Of a stretch of DNA of 12,493 nt, positions 1 through 7,818 are shown one piece after another; positions within the stretch are counted from its first letter, which is position 1, and each line of letters begins with the position of its first letter. The DNA is from JAJXZP01 sp035505775 (GTDB lineage: Bacteria > Spirochaetota > Spirochaetia > Treponematales > Rectinemataceae). The notes beneath the pieces were generated by a model that saw only the letters and a program-made list of their open reading frames with translations, was not told where the DNA came from and did no database searches. A program made the translations under genes and the position numbers. Location of the stretch: NCBI GenBank assembly GCA_035505775.1, contig DATJQN010000043.1, positions 1 through 12,493 of the forward strand, read 5' to 3'.

Positions 1-2965
1 TCCGCGAAGGGATGCGAGTCCTGAGTTCCGCGACATGCGACACGATGCCTATTGTCCGCGCCCCCCTCACCTCGTCCAGGGCGGTGATGGCCCGGTCGAG
101 CGCTTCGTCATCGAGGGAGCCGAATCCTTCGTCGATGAAGATCGCCTCGAGGGCCGCGGCCCCGCTCCGATCCCGGATGGTGTCTGCGAGGCCCAGGGCC
201 AGTGCGAGGGCGGTCAGGAAGCGCTCGCCCCCGGAGAGTGTGCCGGCGGCCCTGCTCTGGCCCGTGTAGGAATCACGTACGAGCAGATCGAGACCGACCT
301 TTCCGCGACCCACCGAGCTCCCCTCGTCCGCCACGAGGGCGTAACGTCCGTCCGAGAGCTGGGCCAGACGCAGGCTTGCACGCTCGACGACTATCCGGAA
401 ATACATCCCGAGCACAAAGTGCTTGAAGGGCAGGCGCCTGCCGGGGAGCTCGCCGTTGAGCAGAAGGGCGAGGGAATTGAGTGCGGCGTACCGGAGTTCC
501 AGCTCCGATCGCTCGGTCGTGAGACGCTCGCGCTCGCTCGCTCTCGACTCCAGCCGGCTCCGGTCGGCCTGGGCGGCCTCGAGGGCCGAGGATATTTCGT
601 CGTAGGCCAGGCGGGCGGACCGGGCGCTCTCGGCGAGCGATTCGAGGACCTGCTCATACGTATCGAGCCCCTCGTCGCCGGCGAGCGCGGCCATCTCCGC
701 CCGGGCCGCCGCCAGGGCCTGACCGTGGGCTTCGGCTTCCTTCTCGAGCTCCGCCAGTTCCGAGTCCGGCAGTGCGGAGGCACGCAGTGCGGCCGGGCCG
801 TCAAATCCCGCTTTCTCCAGCGCCGCGGCCTGCTCGAGCAGCAGATCCTCAAGCCGCCGCTCGATGAGGGGAAGCCGCCGGCGGGTCTCGGCGAGCTGGG
901 CCGAGACCCGCTCCCGCCCCTCGCTCCACTCCCGGACTTTCCGCTCGACGGACTCCAGCTCGGCTGCGCCCGCGACTCTGCGATCCCGCGCCGCAGCCAG
1001 GCGCACCGCAGGATCATCGCCGCCCGCCTGGGCGAGCAGCGTCGCCTCGGCGGATTCGAGCGACAGCAGCGCCTCGCGGGCTCCGAGCAGGGCCTGGGCC
1101 GCCTGGATTCCCTCGACGCGCGCCGCCTCGAGCTGCCGCTCCAGTGCGCCGCTCGTGCCGCGGCGCTCCTCCAATGCCCGGACAAGTTCGGTCGCCTGTC
1201 CGAACGCCGACTCACACAGGCCAAGCTCCGAACGGAGCGACTCCAGGTCGGGAAACTGCGGCGAGGCGGCGCGACGATTTTCGTGACGGTCCCGTGCCGC
1301 GGCGGCCGCTTCGCGGGCGGCCTCGGCCCTGCCGCGGGCCGCGGCCGCGAGATCACGGGCCCCATCGAAAAGACCGCGAATCCGCTCCGGATCGTCCAGG
1401 GACTCCTCTCCCCCGGCGGCGGGCGAGGGATGCTCGGTGGAGCCGCATACGGGACAGGGCTGCCCTTCCACCAGAGCCCGGGCGAGCGCCCGGGCATGGT
1501 TCCGCTCCGTCCTGGCCGTCAGGTCCTCGTAGAGCAGACGCATGGCGGAGGCTTCCCCTTCCCGGACTTCCGCCTCCCGCTCCAGGCTCTCAGCCTCCCC
1601 CTCGGCCTGTGCGGCCGCACGCGCGAGCGTATCAAGCTCGCTCGCGAGGCGAAGCTGCTCCTGTGCAGCGGCCAGCGCTCCCCTCGCGCGCTCGAGTCCC
1701 TGACGCAGGTCGAGCTCTTCTTCGGGGGACACGCGCGACTGGGCATGCGCGACGCGGAGCGAAGTCTCACGCTCCGCCCTGGCCCGCTCGCGAGCCAGGA
1801 CTTCCCCGAGTTGCGCGCGCGCCACCTCGATTCTCTCCCGGCCCTTCACCACCTGAGCCCACGCGTCGGCGGCCCGCTCCAACTCGCCGATTTCGCGATC
1901 CAGGGCGGAGTTAGCTTCCACCCGGCGTCGGGCTTCCCCTTTCAGCGCCGCCATTTCTTCCTGATGACTCTCGATCTCGGCAAGGAGTCCGGCTCTCGCG
2001 GCGAGCTCGTCCTGGAGCAGCGCGTGTTCCTTCCGCACGGAATCCAGTTCATCGAGGAGACGCACGAGTGGCCGGGCCGCGCGTGCGGCAGCAATGCGCT
2101 CCCGGCGTCTGCGCGCGTTGTCCGCCTCCGCCTCGAGCCCCTCCAGGCGGAACCTCGCCGCGCGGGCCTTCCGGGCCCGCTCGGCCGCGGCCTGCGCGTT
2201 CCTCAGGGCGGAGTCGGCCTGGCTGAGCGCTTCCAGGGAATCGTTCCGTCGGGATATCAGTGTCGCACATCGCGTCGTTGACTCTTCGAGGGCGGCCTGA
2301 TCCTCTTCCGGACTCCGGCCCTCGACCAGCCGGTCGAGCTCCGCGGTGAGGCGCTGCAGCCCGGCGGCCGCGATCCGCGAGCGATCACGCGCGAGCCGCG
2401 TCACGGCGTCATGGATCTGCACCGGGAAGAGCTTCTCGAGCACGGTCACCCGCTCCGTCGAATCCATCTCGAGGAAGCGCTGAAATTCCCCCTGCGGGAG
2501 GAGGATGATCTTCGAGAATTCGTCGACCGTCAGCCCGATCCCCCGCTGAATGGCGGAGTCGACCTCGGTGATCTTGTCCGCCACGGATTCCCAGCCGCCG
2601 GATGCCGGATCGCGGCGCCAGAGCGCGGCTTCGGCCGGCGCCTCGCCGGCTTCCCCTCCCCGCTTCCGTCTGCGGTACGGCGGGATCCGCTGTACGCGGT
2701 ACTCGCGTTCCGCGAGGCTGAACTCCAGTTCGACCAGCGGCCGTTCGCCCAGCTCGGCGTGGTGGGACCAGAGCTGGCGCTCCAGCCCGGCCCGCGAGCC
2801 TGGGGCCTTCCCATACAATGCGTAGGTCATGGCGTCGAAGAGGGTGGTCTTGCCCGAACCCGTCTTGCCCCAGACGAGGAAGAGGGGGCCGAGCCCGTCG
2901 AAGTCGACGCTCGTCCTGCGCCGGTAGGCTCCGAAGTTCTCGAGGACGAGTCTATGTGGCCTCAC
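1..2965 (-). CDS. sbcC: Exonuclease subunit SbcC (Rad50-like ATPase), 3' end cut by window edge
   Basis: This is the ATPase and coiled-coil subunit of the SbcCD nuclease, which opens hairpins and processes DNA ends in the cytoplasm. The minus-strand frame is open from the GTG at 2965 to the window edge and gives 988 residues; family members are about 1,000-1,050. Visible motifs in order are Walker A GKTGSGKTT (33-41), the Q-loop LPQGEFQRF (Q158), long Glu/Arg/Ala-rich coiled coils, the zinc hook CPVC (C504, C507), the ABC signature LSGGE (910-914), Walker B FIDEG (D945, E946), the D-loop GSLDD and the switch His H977 in IVSHV. Only a few C-terminal residues are missing. The GTG start is chosen because GGAGG lies 6 nt upstream (2972-2976), the first residues fit the family (LENFGAYR), and the start overlaps the sbcD stop by 14 nt, which suggests translational coupling. 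I see no frameshift: start, hook and ATPase motifs share one frame. Confidence 0.96.
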   Translation of the reverse strand, partial: MRPHRLVLENFGAYRRRTSVDFDGLGPLFLVWGKTGSGKTTLFDAMTYALYGKAPGSRAGLERQLWSHHAELGERPLVELEFSLAEREYRVQRIPPYRRRKRGGEAGEAPAEAALWRRDPASGGWESVADKITEVDSAIQRGIGLTVDEFSKIILLPQGEFQRFLEMDSTERVTVLEKLFPVQIHDAVTRLARDRSRIAAAGLQRLTAELDRLVEGRSPEEDQAALEESTTRCATLISRRNDSLEALSQADSALRNAQAAAERARKARAARFRLEGLEAEADNARRRRERIAAARAARPLVRLLDELDSVRKEHALLQDELAARAGLLAEIESHQEEMAALKGEARRRVEANSALDREIGELERAADAWAQVVKGRERIEVARAQLGEVLARERARAERETSLRVAHAQSRVSPEEELDLRQGLERARGALAAAQEQLRLASELDTLARAAAQAEGEAESLEREAEVREGEASAMRLLYEDLTARTERNHARALARALVEGQPCPVCGSTEHPSPAAGGEESLDDPERIRGLFDGARDLAAAARGRAEAAREAAAAARDRHENRRAASPQFPDLESLRSELGLCESAFGQATELVRALEERRGTSGALERQLEAARVEGIQAAQALLGAREALLSLESAEATLLAQAGGDDPAVRLAAARDRRVAGAAELESVERKVREWSEGRERVSAQLAETRRRLPLIERRLEDLLLEQAAALEKAGFDGPAALRASALPDSELAELEKEAEAHGQALAAARAEMAALAGDEGLDTYEQVLESLAESARSARLAYDEISSALEAAQADRSRLESRASERERLTTERSELELRYAALNSLALLLNGELPGRRLPFKHFVLGMYFRIVVERASLRLAQLSDGRYALVADEGSSVGRGKVGLDLLVRDSYTGQSRAAGTLSGGERFLTALALALGLADTIRDRSGAAALEAIFIDEGFGSLDDEALDRAITALDEVRGARTIGIVSHVAELRTRIPSR

Positions 2966-4154
2966 GCTCTGCCTCCGCCAGCAGCTCCATGAAGAGAGCG
3001 GTGCTGATCTCGTCGGGCTCCGTGCCGCGCATCTCGGCATTGAAGAGCAGGAAGTCCGCTGCCGCGCTGCCGGCAGATCCCCGATCCGGGAGCTCGCTCC
3101 CCGATCCGTCATGGGTCAGCTCGAAGGCTGCCTGGCGCACGGAGAGCAGATACGGAAAGTTGCCCTTCAGGGCGTCGGCCGGATTGACCACGGGCAGGGG
3201 GTCGGTCAGGCGGATCTCGACATAGGCCTCTCGCAGATCCGGCCGCGCCCCGATCTGCGAGAGCTCGGCGAAGCTGCCTTCTACCCGGTGCATCGGATGG
3301 AGCGGCGAGAAGGGAACCAGATCCGTCTTGAAGCGACCCTGCCCGGTCTCCACGAGGAGGAAGCCGCGGGGCGTGTCGACCTCGCTGAACGAGTAGGCCA
3401 GCGGCGAGCCCGCATAGCAGGCCCGCGAACCGACGAACTGATGGCGGTGAAGATGTCCGAGTGCGGCGTAGTCGAAGCTGTCCATGAGTCTCGCATCGAC
3501 CTGCTCCGCGCTGCCCACAAAGACTCTCTCGGAGGCGCTCGCCGTCCCGCCGGCGGCAAAACAGTGGGCCAGGAGGAGGTTGGCCGACCTCCTGCTCATG
3601 CGGGCGGTGATTCTCGCTATTCCCTCTGCGAAAAGCTCGGCCTGCGAACGAAGGACCGGACTCTGCTCCTCTGCCGCCGGAGCCGGACTCTCGGGGTCCC
3701 CGCGGGGGCCGGTGGCCCCGCCGGAGGGCTCGGCGCCGAAGCTGCCCGGCGTCAGGAAGGGGAGGGCCCAGATGTCCAGGCTCTCGCCGTCGCGCTCCAC
3801 GCGGATGGGCTGATCGCACTCCGACGCCCTGGTGCGCAGATGCACGCCGGCCCGCGCGAGGAGGCCCGCACCGAAGGAGAGCCGGGCCGCGGAGTCGTGA
3901 TTGCCGGGGATCGCCACGATGGCGAGACTCGGATCGCCGGCGACGGCGCGCTCGAGGAAGGAGTTGAACAGGGACAGGGCCTCCGGGGAGGGTATGGAGC
4001 GATCGAACAGGTCGCCGGCGAGCAGCAGTGCTGCGGGCCGGCGATCGCGCAGAAGGGCGAGCAGTCCTTCAAGCATGTAGGCTTGATCGGGGAGCAGATC
4101 CCGCTCGTGGAGGGTCTTTCCGAGGTGGAGGTCCGCGACGTGTACGACGAGCAT
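2952..4154 (-). CDS. sbcD: Exonuclease subunit SbcD (Mre11-like nuclease)
   Basis: This is the metallophosphoesterase nuclease subunit of SbcCD, 400 residues, the usual family length. The two-metal active-site motifs are all present: VADLHLG (D8, H10), AGDLFD (D48), IPGNHD (N85, H86), LAHCF (H197) and ALGHLHRHQ (H234, H236). The C-terminal part should carry the capping and SbcC-binding regions. Between the third and fourth motifs, residues about 141-165 are rich in Gly, Pro, Ala and Glu and look like a flexible insert. The ATG at 4154 starts the family-typical MLVVHVADLHLG directly. It has no Shine-Dalgarno sequence; the eight bases before it are pyrimidine-rich, and a promoter -10 box sits immediately upstream, which fits a leaderless message. 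The stop overlaps the start of sbcC, the standard sbcDC operon order. Confidence 0.97.
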   Translation of the reverse strand: MLVVHVADLHLGKTLHERDLLPDQAYMLEGLLALLRDRRPAALLLAGDLFDRSIPSPEALSLFNSFLERAVAGDPSLAIVAIPGNHDSAARLSFGAGLLARAGVHLRTRASECDQPIRVERDGESLDIWALPFLTPGSFGAEPSGGATGPRGDPESPAPAAEEQSPVLRSQAELFAEGIARITARMSRRSANLLLAHCFAAGGTASASERVFVGSAEQVDARLMDSFDYAALGHLHRHQFVGSRACYAGSPLAYSFSEVDTPRGFLLVETGQGRFKTDLVPFSPLHPMHRVEGSFAELSQIGARPDLREAYVEIRLTDPLPVVNPADALKGNFPYLLSVRQAAFELTHDGSGSELPDRGSAGSAAADFLLFNAEMRGTEPDEISTALFMELLAEAEREAT

Positions 4155-4162
4155 GTGGGGAG

Positions 4163-4191
4163 AGAATAGAGTCGCCGAAGATCCGGGTCAA
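4163..4191 (-). promoter_or_regulatory. Sigma70-type promoter for sbcDC, leaderless
   Basis: Read on the minus strand, -35 TTGACC (4186-4191, 5/6 to consensus) and -10 TATTCT (4163-4168, 4/6) are separated by exactly 17 nt. A start point seven bases past the -10 box falls near 4156, only about 2 nt before the sbcD ATG. The lack of a Shine-Dalgarno sequence before sbcD agrees with this. Inference from sequence only. Confidence 0.6.
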
Positions 4192-4203
4192 TGACGGTGC
4201 GCT

Positions 4204-4218
4204 CTCCGCGTTCCGGAG
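4204..4218 (-). other. Small hairpin after the NfeD-like gene
   Basis: CTCCG and CGGAG form a perfect 5-bp inverted repeat around a 5-nt loop, directly after the stop codon of the NfeD-like gene and just upstream of the sbcDC promoter. There is no run of T after it, so it is at best a weak or protein-dependent terminator; it may be chance. Confidence 0.2.
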
Positions 4219-4219
4219 T

Positions 4220-4552
4220 TCAGCGCACCTGGTGCTCCTCCTCCGCGGGCTCGACGATATAGCAGTCTCCGGAATAGTCGATGACGCGCACCCGGGTGCC
4301 TCGTGCGAAGGCCTGGGCCGGGTCGGCGGCCTTGACCGGAACCTCCACGAGGGCCGCGGAGGCGGCGATAGTGGCCTGACCGATCAAGCCGGGCGCCACC
4401 GGCCGGCTGATTTCGGCCTCCTCGAGGAGAAATTCATCCTGAGGCGGCAGGGCCTGAGAAGACCTCTTCTTCCCGCGGCGGAATCTGAGCCACAGGAAGA
4501 GCAGGAGGGCGCCGGCTAGTATGCCAGCCCCGACAATCTGAAGGCGATCCAT
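4220..4552 (-). CDS. Small membrane-anchored NfeD-like OB-fold protein
   Basis: A 110-residue protein. Residues about 5-24 form one hydrophobic membrane segment, followed at once by a basic stretch (RFRRGKKR), so the C-terminal part should face the cytoplasm. Residues 55-102 resemble the OB-fold domain at the end of NfeD/YuaF proteins: GLIGQA at the first strand, then FARGTRVRVID and a closing YIVEP. In known family members this domain partners flotillin-like or stomatin-like proteins at the membrane. No such partner gene is in the window, so the partner is unknown. The assignment rests on pattern only and is moderate. The gene lies 65 nt upstream of sbcD but each has its own candidate promoter, so a functional link to SbcCD is not implied. 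A good -10 box lies 12 nt before the ATG and there is no clear Shine-Dalgarno. Confidence 0.65.
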   Translation of the reverse strand: MDRLQIVGAGILAGALLLFLWLRFRRGKKRSSQALPPQDEFLLEEAEISRPVAPGLIGQATIAASAALVEVPVKAADPAQAFARGTRVRVIDYSGDCYIVEPAEEEHQVR

Positions 4553-4564
4553 GTCCGTAGATCA

Positions 4565-4594
4565 AGTATAGACTACCCGGAGCGGGGCTGTCAT
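4565..4594 (-). promoter_or_regulatory. Sigma70-type promoter for the NfeD-like gene
   Basis: On the minus strand, -35 ATGACA (4589-4594, 5/6) and -10 TATACT (4565-4570, 5/6) are 18 nt apart. The expected start point is near 4558, leaving a leader of only about 6 nt before the ATG at 4552. It is the strongest promoter match I see in the window. Confidence 0.65.
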
Positions 4595-4652
4595 TTGGTA
4601 GGGGCGCCCGGCTCGAACCTTTTCTGACCGAGGTCGCGCGCTGTCAATCCTC

Positions 4653-4688
4653 CCCGCACCGCGACCGGGCCGGGAACTCGGGCGCGGG
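4653..4688 (-). terminator. Possible terminator hairpin after the MATE gene
   Basis: Minus-strand CCCGCGCC (4681-4688) can pair with GGTGCGGG (4653-4660), 8 bp including one G-U pair, around a 20-nt GC-rich loop. It lies 12 nt past the MATE stop codon. There is no T tract, so intrinsic termination is doubtful. Confidence 0.25.
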
Positions 4689-4700
4689 CTGGGTCGAGGG

Positions 4701-6116
4701 TCAGGCGCTCTCGAGATCGAGCCGGCGGTTTTCTCGAAGTTCGGCAAGCGAAGCCGCAGGCGCGACCAGGGCGGCGCCGAGTTCCTCCCGCCCGATCTCG
4801 CTCCTCATTTTCATCAAGTAAACGAAACCGAGGACTCCGGTGACCGTATCGGCGACCGGGCCCGCCCACAACACCCCGTCGAGCCCGTAGAGGCGTGACA
4901 GGACGAGCATGGCGGTCATCATGACGAGATTCCGCGAAAGCATGAGGATGCCTGCGGGGAGGGGGCGACCCGTCGACTGAAAGTAACTGGCAGGCACAAT
5001 TCCCAGGGGGAAAAGCACGAATGCCGTCATGAAAACCCGAAGCGCCCGCGAACCCAAGGCAACGAGCGCAGGATCCGAGGCGAACAGTCGCACGAAGGAC
5101 TCGGGCGCGAGCATCATGCCCAGTTCGGAGAGCAGAGCCAAGGCGAAGGTCCATGCCAGGACGAGAACGCTGAGCCGGGAAATCCGGCTCCACTTCCCGG
5201 CACCGTAATTGAAGCCCCAGAGCGGCTGGGCACCGTTGGTCAGGCCGAACAGCGGAAAGCCGAAGACCATGGCCACCGTATTCACGATGCCGATTACCGC
5301 AAGGCCGAGCTCGCCCCCGTAGGGCCGCATCGCATTGTTGGCCACCACCATCACGGCGCAGCCGAGGAGCTGGACCAGAAAGATCGGCGCGCCCACCGCG
5401 GCGAGCCGCGCGGCGCTGACCGGTTCCGGGAGAAGGAGCGAAGCCCGGAGCTTCAGGCTGCTGCCCGGAGACTGTACGAGGGCGAGGGTGAGGACGAGGG
5501 AAAACGCCTGCGCAGTAGCCAGTGCCGCGCCGGCTCCGCCGAGTCCCCAGTGACAGGCGAAAATGAACAGGGGCGCCAGCACAGCGTTGAGCAGGGTCCC
5601 GGAGAGGAGGACGAGGAAGGCGAGGCGCGGTTTGCCCTGGGCCTGGAGGGAGGAGCCGGCCGTCATCGACGCGGCCTGGAGGGGGAATCCCGCGAGCACC
5701 CAGAGCAGGTAGGAGCGGGCGCCCGGAAGGATCAAGGGGGTCGCTCCGAAGAGACGGAGCAGCGGATCGACGGCCACCGCACAGAGGAGGGATGCGGCCA
5801 GTGCCGCCAGGAAGGCGGTGCCCGTCGCTCTGGACAGGTACTCCTCGGCCTTGGCGTGGTCCCCGCTCCCCAGCGAAAGGGAAGCGAGACTTCGGGCGCC
5901 GACCGCGAACAGGAGGCCGATGGCCATGCCGATCATCATGACCGGGAAGGCGGCCGTCACCGCAGCCATACCGTCTATGCCGATGCCCCGACCGATGAAG
6001 ATGCGGTCTACCAGACCGTACAGGGAGGATACGAGCATGCCGGCGATTGAGGGGATGCTGAACTCGAGCAGGAGTCTGCCGATGGGCCGCGCGCCCATGG
6101 CTTCAGGTCTATTCAT
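4701..6116 (-). CDS. MATE family efflux transporter (MepA/DinF-like)
   Basis: An inner-membrane antiporter of 471 residues, the normal size for the 12-helix MATE fold, which exports cationic drugs or metabolites in exchange for H+ or Na+. Both halves show the internal repeat. The N-half begins with IPSIAGMLVSSLYGLVDRIF and GIDGMAAVTAAFP near residues 20-60; the C-half has VGAPIFLVQLLG and the GLTNGAQPLWGFNYGAG loop (about 300-316), typical of the MepA-like branch. Hydrophobic helices fill the rest and the last 25 residues are a charged cytoplasmic tail. The ATG at 6116 is supported by GAGGA four bases upstream (6121-6125). The gene is transcribed away from the histidine kinase across a 243-nt shared upstream region; no regulator gene is adjacent. 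The substrate cannot be told from sequence. Confidence 0.95.
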   Translation of the reverse strand: MNRPEAMGARPIGRLLLEFSIPSIAGMLVSSLYGLVDRIFIGRGIGIDGMAAVTAAFPVMMIGMAIGLLFAVGARSLASLSLGSGDHAKAEEYLSRATGTAFLAALAASLLCAVAVDPLLRLFGATPLILPGARSYLLWVLAGFPLQAASMTAGSSLQAQGKPRLAFLVLLSGTLLNAVLAPLFIFACHWGLGGAGAALATAQAFSLVLTLALVQSPGSSLKLRASLLLPEPVSAARLAAVGAPIFLVQLLGCAVMVVANNAMRPYGGELGLAVIGIVNTVAMVFGFPLFGLTNGAQPLWGFNYGAGKWSRISRLSVLVLAWTFALALLSELGMMLAPESFVRLFASDPALVALGSRALRVFMTAFVLFPLGIVPASYFQSTGRPLPAGILMLSRNLVMMTAMLVLSRLYGLDGVLWAGPVADTVTGVLGFVYLMKMRSEIGREELGAALVAPAASLAELRENRRLDLESA

Positions 6117-6158
6117 GATATCCTCGTACGGCGACCTATCCAGCGGGAAAGGACGGAC

Positions 6159-6173
6159 CGGACAAAAAGTCCG
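6159..6173. promoter_or_regulatory. Operator-like inverted repeat upstream of the MATE gene
   Basis: CGGAC-AAAAA-GTCCG is a perfect 5-bp inverted repeat with an A5 spacer, 43 nt upstream of the MATE start in the divergent region between MATE and the kinase gene. Its size and place would suit a dimeric repressor, but it could also form a short hairpin or be chance. In the whole region (6117-6359) I found no convincing -35/-10 pair on either strand. Confidence 0.25.
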
Positions 6174-6359
6174 CGATCATCCCCGGGTGTCTCACCCCGA
6201 ACCAACCCGACAGCGTCGACTACGGTGCCGAAAGTACTGCGAGCGGGCGCCGGGGGTCAAGGTTCGCGCTCGACCGGATCCGACTTTGTGATTCAATCGG
6301 GGTACCGGCGCGTCGATATTCATAGAAGATCGGGGAAGATCGCGGTCGGGGAGGCTATG

Positions 6360-7718
6360 ATGACCACTGCACGAGAGCCCAAGCTCCCGCTTCACAGCCT
6401 GGAAGAAGCGCTCGAGGCCGTTCCCGAAGGTTTCCTCGTCCTGGACCGCAGTCTTACCGTCAAATACTGCAACGCCGCCGGGGCACAGGTGCTGCAGCGT
6501 GCGCGCGTCGAATTCCAGGGCCGGCCCTTCTTCGAGTCTTTCTGCGAGTTCAAGGGTTCTGTGCTCGAAGAGAACTTCCACCGCTGCCTCGATGACGGCC
6601 TGTCACAGAGCTTCGACGTCTATCTGGGGGTCAGTCCCCACACCGGATGGTACGATGTGGCGCTTTCACCCTATGCGGAGGGTGTGGCGGTCCGCATCAC
6701 GAAGACGACCGAGCGGCATGAACTCCAGGAGGAGCTCCGCAGGGCCAAGGAAGAGCTGGAGCGCTTTTTCTCGAACGCGCTCGACCTCTTCTGCATCGCG
6801 GACACCGAGGGCCATTTCCTCCGCCTCAATCCCCAGTGGGAGAAGGTGCTCGGCTACGCGATCGCTGATCTCGAGGGGAGGCGTTTCATGGATTTCGTCC
6901 ATCCGGACGATATCCCCGCCACGGAAAATGCCCTTGCCACCCTCGCCGGGGCCTCCGAGATACAGGGTTTCGTCAACCGCTACAAGGCAGCCGACGGAGC
7001 GTGGCGCTGGATAGAATGGAACTCCTATCCATCCGGGCCCAGGATCTTCGCCGCCGCGCGGGACATCACCGAACGGATCAGAATGGAGGGGGCGCTCAGG
7101 GCTGCGGTGGAAGAGAAGGAGATGCTGCTCAAGGAGCTCAGCCACCGCGTCAAGAACTCCCTGGCCATCATCGCCAGCCTCATCAGCCTCGAGGCCGATC
7201 GGCTCGGAGATCCCAGCTGCGCGGCGTGCAGATCGGGCATGGAGCGGCTGCAGACGAGAATCCAGACCATCGGACTGATCTACGAGAAGCTCACCGCCCG
7301 TGGCGGCGCGTCGCAGATCGACGCCGCCGAGTACCTCAGGGATCTCATCGGCCTCCTCTCGGAGAATCTGGCCAGCCCGGAGGGCGCGCTGCGGGTGGAG
7401 GTCAGCACCGATCACGTGGAGCTGGATGCGAAGCGCGCTGTGGCACTGGGGCTGATCGCGAATGAAGCCGTCACCAACGCCTTCAAGCATGGATTGAAGG
7501 GAGGCGAGGGCAGCCTTGAGGTCGGTCTGCACGAGGAGGCGGGAAGGATACGGCTGGTGATCCAGGACAGCGGTCCCGGCTTCCCGGCGGGCTTTGACCC
7601 GGAAACCCAGGGGAGCCTGGGGATGGACCTCCTCCGTATGGAGACCTCCGAACTGCGCGGTGCCTGTCGCCTGGTGAACAAGCCCGGCGCCCGGGTCGAG
7701 ATCGAGTTCCCGCGCTAG
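6360..7718 (+). CDS. PAS-PAS-HisKA_2 sensor histidine kinase
   Basis: A 452-residue kinase without signal peptide or membrane segment, so a cytoplasmic sensor. It has two PAS domains, about 15-115 and 130-240; the second ends in a PAC motif (FAAARDITER). A linker helix leads to the HisKA_2 dimerisation domain with the phospho-acceptor H262 in ELSHRVKNSL. The ATPase domain shows the N-box NEAVTNAFKHG (N373), G1 DSGPGFP (D403) and G2 GSLGMDLL. The N-box lacks the His of HWE kinases, so HisKA_2 fits better. Cys287 and Cys290 form a CAAC motif between the two dimerisation helices. No response regulator gene is adjacent, so the partner is encoded elsewhere; the signal is unknown. Start: GGAGG at 6350-6354 is 5 nt from the ATG at 6360; the ATG at 6357 is also possible. 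The frame is open further up to 6225, but that stretch resembles no domain. Confidence 0.93.
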   Translation: MTTAREPKLPLHSLEEALEAVPEGFLVLDRSLTVKYCNAAGAQVLQRARVEFQGRPFFESFCEFKGSVLEENFHRCLDDGLSQSFDVYLGVSPHTGWYDVALSPYAEGVAVRITKTTERHELQEELRRAKEELERFFSNALDLFCIADTEGHFLRLNPQWEKVLGYAIADLEGRRFMDFVHPDDIPATENALATLAGASEIQGFVNRYKAADGAWRWIEWNSYPSGPRIFAAARDITERIRMEGALRAAVEEKEMLLKELSHRVKNSLAIIASLISLEADRLGDPSCAACRSGMERLQTRIQTIGLIYEKLTARGGASQIDAAEYLRDLIGLLSENLASPEGALRVEVSTDHVELDAKRAVALGLIANEAVTNAFKHGLKGGEGSLEVGLHEEAGRIRLVIQDSGPGFPAGFDPETQGSLGMDLLRMETSELRGACRLVNKPGARVEIEFPR

Positions 7719-7732
7719 ATAGTATATTGACA

Positions 7733-7752
7733 GAGGCGCGACGCAGCGCCTC
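7733..7752 (+). terminator. Hairpin between kinase and aldo/keto reductase genes
   Basis: GAGGCGC and GCGCCTC form a perfect 7-bp inverted repeat around a 6-nt loop, 15 nt after the kinase stop codon. It lacks a T tract on the plus strand. It may end kinase transcription, act in the leader of the next gene, or serve as a protein site. Confidence 0.35.
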
Positions 7753-7818
7753 CGTGTCGGCTGTCAAACTGCCCATCGGACTCTGCGGAGCGCCATATCC
7801 CGTTCGATGGAGGCTTTC

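Noticed and set aside
391..1497. 368-codon minus-strand ORF overlapping sbcC
   Set aside because: It is in a different frame from the SbcC motifs (hook at 1442-1456, signature near 224-238) and consists of Arg/Pro/Ser-rich sequence typical of a shadow frame.
35..2281. 748-codon plus-strand open frame opposite sbcC
   Set aside because: The minus strand carries an uninterrupted SbcC with every expected motif; the plus frame is the antisense shadow common in GC-rich genes and has no recognisable domain.
3111..4169. 352-codon plus-strand ORF opposite sbcD
   Set aside because: sbcD on the other strand has all nuclease motifs; this frame has none and is Gly/Arg-rich.
4642..4647. Perfect minus-strand TTGACA upstream of the NfeD-like gene
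   Set aside because: The hexamer at a 17-nt spacing reads GAAAAG, a poor -10 box; the ATGACA/TATACT pair downstream is far better.
6225..6359. Longer N-terminus for the histidine kinase from the ATG at 6225
   Set aside because: The extra 45 residues fit no domain, and a strong Shine-Dalgarno (GGGGAGG) lies just before 6357/6360.
7727..7732. Perfect TTGACA after the kinase stop codon
   Set aside because: No acceptable -10 box occurs 16-19 nt downstream, where the GC-rich hairpin arm and CTCCGT lie.
7807..7818. ATG at 7807 as the aldo/keto reductase start
   Set aside because: It has no Shine-Dalgarno, and the bases following it form the GGAGG site that serves the ATG at 7819.
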